A stretch of 24,230 nt of DNA from Deltaproteobacteria bacterium (lineage in GTDB: Bacteria > Bdellovibrionota > UBA1018 > UBA923). The notes below the pieces were generated by a model. It was given only the letters and a program-made list of their open reading frames with translations. It was not told where the DNA came from and made no database searches. Where the stretch lies: NCBI GenBank assembly GCA_016194795.1, contig JACQAX010000063.1:1-24230 (forward strand), read 5' to 3'. The translations under genes and the position numbers were made by a program. Below, in pieces: positions 21,773-24,230 of the stretch. Each line of letters starts with the position of its first letter. The first letter of the stretch is position 1.

Positions 21773-22921
21773 GTGACGAAGCTCTCGACTCTCCTCACCA
21801 CCGTGGCGTTTTTCCTCGCGCCGCTCGCGGCGCGCGCCGTCGACGTCGACCTCAACGGCTTTTTCACCGTCGGCTACGCGCGCAGCAACACCTCGACCAT
21901 CTACCTACAGACCATCGACAACAGCGGCGACTTCGCGCGGCTCTCCAACGGGGGACTTCAGGCGAGCGCGTCGATCTCCGACCGCGCGATGGTGAAGGTG
22001 CAGACGGTGGCTACCGGTTTTCCGGACAAGAGCTTCCACCTCGATCTCGACCTGGCGCAGGCGCGCTATCTCGTCTCGTCCAACCACGCGGTGCTGCTCG
22101 GGCGACTTCGCCTGCCGCTCTATCTCGTCTCCGACTACCGGATGGTCGGCGCGCTCTACCCGTGGACCGTGCCGCCTTCGGAGGTCTACGACGTGCTTCC
22201 GCTCGAGTCGGTGGGCTCCAACCAGACGTTCAACGGCGGCAACTGGGTTTCGCAGTGGGAGCTGCCGGCGGGCTGGGCCGCCGAGACCGAGCTTTTCGGC
22301 GGCGGAAGCTCGCGCTCGCTCGACCCGCCCAGCCAGCACATCGAAGCCAAGGTGAAGCGGCTCTTCGGTGCCGAGGCGTCGGCGACCCGCGGACGGCTCG
22401 AGCTGCGCGCGTCTTATCTCAACTCGCTCGACTCCTCGACGACCACGACCCTGGGGGGCGGCGCGGTGCCCTCGTCGTCGGACACCTCGCTCGGCGTGCT
22501 GAACCTCGCGACCGCCGGCGTGCGCTGGGAGCCGAAGAGCTGGCTGCTCCAGGGAGAGTTCGCGCGGATCTTCTCGGACAACCCCCGCTTCCGCGCCGTG
22601 CAGTCGCATTACGAGACGCTCGGCTACCGCTGGTTCTCGCGCAAGCTGCTCACGCAGCTCACCTTCTCGCAGCTGCTCGACTCGTCGAAGTCGAGCTCGA
22701 GCCTGGGCCAGAAGTCCTACCTGTTCGGGCTGGCGTACTCGCTCGACACGAACTTCGTCGTGAAGGCCGAGGTGCAGCGCGTGGTGCCGACGCCGCCGCC
22801 GACCGCCCCCGCGCCCCCGCCGGGCGCGCCGCCACGGCCGCCCCAGGCGACCGGGCTCTTCTCGTCGCAGCCCTCGAACGGCTTCACGGTCTATTACCTG
22901 TCGATCAACGCGGCCTTCTGA
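21773..22921 (+). CDS. Porin-like outer-membrane beta-barrel protein
   Basis: 382 residues from GTG 21773. The signal peptide VTKLSTLLTTVAFFLAPLAARA is followed by VDVDLNGFFTVGYARS, a typical first barrel strand. Alternating strands continue to the last segment GFTVYYLSINAAF, whose terminal Phe is the BAM recognition signal. Residues ~338-358 are a Pro-rich loop (PPP and APPPGAPPRPP) just before the final strands, probably an extracellular hairpin. It resembles uncharacterised porins of ~380-400 residues that neighbour small phosphate-binding-like proteins and membrane histidine kinases. Here a truncated binding protein lies divergently upstream and a kinase follows 64 bases downstream. Substrate unknown. 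Confidence 0.7.
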   Translation: MTKLSTLLTTVAFFLAPLAARAVDVDLNGFFTVGYARSNTSTIYLQTIDNSGDFARLSNGGLQASASISDRAMVKVQTVATGFPDKSFHLDLDLAQARYLVSSNHAVLLGRLRLPLYLVSDYRMVGALYPWTVPPSEVYDVLPLESVGSNQTFNGGNWVSQWELPAGWAAETELFGGGSSRSLDPPSQHIEAKVKRLFGAEASATRGRLELRASYLNSLDSSTTTTLGGGAVPSSSDTSLGVLNLATAGVRWEPKSWLLQGEFARIFSDNPRFRAVQSHYETLGYRWFSRKLLTQLTFSQLLDSSKSSSSLGQKSYLFGLAYSLDTNFVVKAEVQRVVPTPPPTAPAPPPGAPPRPPQATGLFSSQPSNGFTVYYLSINAAF

Positions 22922-22926
22922 GGGCG

Positions 22927-22967
22927 GCCGGGCAAAAAAAGCCCGCGGCTACAGCGCCCGGCGTTTT
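22927..22967 (+). terminator. Putative terminator after the porin-like gene
   Basis: GCCGGGC (22927-22933) pairs with GCCCGGC (22956-22962), followed by GTTTT (22963-22967). A nested CGGGC-A7-GCCCG hairpin is an alternative fold. The T-run is short, so partial read-through into the kinase gene is likely. Confidence 0.4.
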
Positions 22968-22985
22968 CTGCCGAAAAGCAGGGGA

Positions 22986-24230
22986 ATGGCTGGCTCCAAC
23001 CCCGAGTCGCTGCTGGGCGACGCCGATCTCTTTCCGCGCAAGCTCTCGATCACCGCGGCTGTGCTCGCCGGCGCGCTCGTCGCGGGGGTGGTGCTGCTCG
23101 TCGCCCGGAGCGCGCGGTTCTCGTCGCTGGCGGTGAAGTTCCCGACCGACGCCTTCGTCGGGCGCACCGCCGACATCGTCGCCGCGGTCAAGAAGGGCGA
23201 GCTCGCGCGGGCGGCCGCGCTTCAGCGCGCTCCGGCGTATCGCCAGCTCGGCGACGACTTCACGGCCGCCCTCGGCGACCTCACCGAGCGCCTCAGCCAG
23301 GCGCGGGACGAGCAGCTCGCGCGCCAGCTCAAGCTGATCCGCGCCGTGGTGGCGTGCTTCGTCGCGGTTTTCATCCTGCTCGTCGCGCTCTTCCAGCGCA
23401 TCTACGCGTCGTACCGCGCGCATTTCCGCGCGCGCGTCGAGGCCGAGCGCCAGATCCTGCTGCTCAGCCAGGGCCGCAAGGCCCTCATCCACGTGCTCTG
23501 CCACGACCTCGGCAACCCGGTCGCCTCGATCACGGGGCTCATCGGCTTCGTCGAGAAGTTCGAGGGCGAGCAGCGTGCCCAGGCCATCGCGATGATCAAG
23601 CGCGCGGCCGCCGGCGCGCAGGGGATCATCGATCTCATCCGCAAGCTGCAGGCGCTCGAGAGCGGCAAGCTGGCGCTCGACCTCGGCGACCACGAGCTGG
23701 CCGCGCTCGTGCGCGAGTCGGTCGAGGTGCTGGGCGAGCGGCTGGCGATGAAGAAGCTCAAGCTCGTCGTCGACGTCGATCCGGCGCTGCGAGTGCGCGT
23801 CGAGAAAACCAGCTTCGTGAGCTCGGTGGTGAACAACGTGCTCAGCAACGCGATCAAGTTCTCCAAGGAGGGCGACGCCATCGAGATCCGCGCGCGCGCG
23901 CGCGAGGCCGGCGTCGACCTCTCGGTGCGCGACCACGGGGTCGGCATGCCTCCCGAGCTGGTCGACTCGGTCTTCAGCGAGCTGAAGGCCACGAGCCGCG
24001 CCGGCACGTCCGGCGAGAAGGGCACGGGATTCGGGATGCCGCTCGCCCGGAAATTCGTCGTCGCCTACGGCGGCGACATCGCGGTGAAGTCGAGCGAGGC
24101 GCCCGGCGACCACGGCACCGAGATCACCTTGAAGCTGAAGAAGCGCTTGAGCCCAGGCTGCTGCGCAACCTCTGGCGCGTGGGTCTTCAGGTACCACTGC
24201 TCACCCTCTTCGAGCGACACGCCTTCGGGA
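22986..24230 (+). CDS. Membrane histidine kinase, running off the window
   Basis: At least 415 residues from ATG 22986, with no stop before the window end. TM1 at ~20-41 and TM2 at ~120-140 flank a ~75-residue periplasmic domain. The HisKA helix holds His173 in VLCHDLGNPVASITG, an N-box is NNVLSNAIKFSKEG, and G-boxes are RDHGVGMP and GTGFGMPLARKFV. The conserved kinase core ends near GTEITLKLKK (~residue 385). What follows (RLSPGCCATSGAWVFRYHC) is not kinase-like, although a stop would be expected there. A one-base shift would give TGA near 24149, or the tail is a junction (see findings). It probably phosphorylates an unseen response regulator and may sense the substrate of the upstream porin/binding-protein pair. 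Confidence 0.8.
   Translation, partial: MAGSNPESLLGDADLFPRKLSITAAVLAGALVAGVVLLVARSARFSSLAVKFPTDAFVGRTADIVAAVKKGELARAAALQRAPAYRQLGDDFTAALGDLTERLSQARDEQLARQLKLIRAVVACFVAVFILLVALFQRIYASYRAHFRARVEAERQILLLSQGRKALIHVLCHDLGNPVASITGLIGFVEKFEGEQRAQAIAMIKRAAAGAQGIIDLIRKLQALESGKLALDLGDHELAALVRESVEVLGERLAMKKLKLVVDVDPALRVRVEKTSFVSSVVNNVLSNAIKFSKEGDAIEIRARAREAGVDLSVRDHGVGMPPELVDSVFSELKATSRAGTSGEKGTGFGMPLARKFVVAYGGDIAVKSSEAPGDHGTEITLKLKKRLSPGCCATSGAWVFRYHCSPSSSDTPSG
24065..24230 (-). CDS. Possible end of a convergent EthD-like protein
   Basis: On the minus strand a frame opens at the window edge and stops at 24065-24067. Its first ~36 residues read like real protein: EEGEQWYLKTHAPEVAQQPG then LKRFFSF, the style of EthD-type small ferredoxin-like proteins ('WY..H.P...PG'). 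The remainder (VPWSPGASLDFTAMSPP) is antisense to the conserved kinase core and probably not genuine. The overlap suggests that the two genes meet near 24140-24150 by a junction or sequence error. Confidence 0.3.
   Translation of the reverse strand, partial: PEGVSLEEGEQWYLKTHAPEVAQQPGLKRFFSFKVISVPWSPGASLDFTAMSPP

Overview
The window is a GC-rich, densely packed bacterial chromosome segment with no tRNA, rRNA, CRISPR array, insertion sequence or integrase that I can see. Several features fit a deltaproteobacterial or Bdellovibrionota-like Gram-negative: a short D0/D1-only flagellin, many signal peptides, lipoboxes and outer-membrane barrels, an AgmX/PglI-type secreted domain, and the set Lon, CyaY, BolA/Grx, RlmM-like and DUF455-type ferritin fold. 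The taxon is an inference and no marker here fixes it.

Layout: (1) 1-3443: the start of a leftward exported protein, then a rightward pair, an exported GshF-like fusion of a GCS-fold amidoligase and an ATP-grasp ligase (358-2652) and an exported class I glutamine-amidotransferase-like protein (2724-3443). This is the strongest candidate for an undescribed pathway. (2) 3440-7537: AgmX/PglI-type lipoprotein, polyQ/KGG-repeat stress protein, Lon protease, and an EcsC-family protein behind a good sigma-28 (FliA) promoter. (3) 7538-12942: Cys-rich extensin/M15-like peptidase, TrpS, ferritin-like protein, CBS-pair protein, ABC-F ATPase. (4) 12993-15048: three exported proteins, an OM barrel, a helical protein and a lipoprotein with a duplicated HxHPL motif. 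(5) 15059-17620: a BolA-glutaredoxin fusion lacking the CGFS half of Grx, divergent from CyaY, which overlaps an RlmM-like rRNA methyltransferase; then a secreted protein of unknown function. (6) 17880-20779: a 649-residue rod protein without Pro, Cys or Trp, then flagellin. (7) 20858-24230: a lipoprotein, a truncated phosphate-binding-like protein, a porin-like barrel, and a two-TM histidine kinase that runs off the window with an aberrant tail.

Themes: BolA-Grx and CyaY form an iron/Fe-S pair sharing a 75-base divergent promoter region. The EcsC gene, flagellin and perhaps the rod protein point to a motility or cell-architecture regulon. The binding-protein remnant, barrel and kinase look like a sensing/uptake unit. 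Genes are tightly packed, with convergent stops that overlap or abut at 3440-3443, 7537/7538 and 21505-21508. Several genes without a Shine-Dalgarno have promoter-like boxes only a few bases before the start codon, suggesting near-leaderless transcripts.
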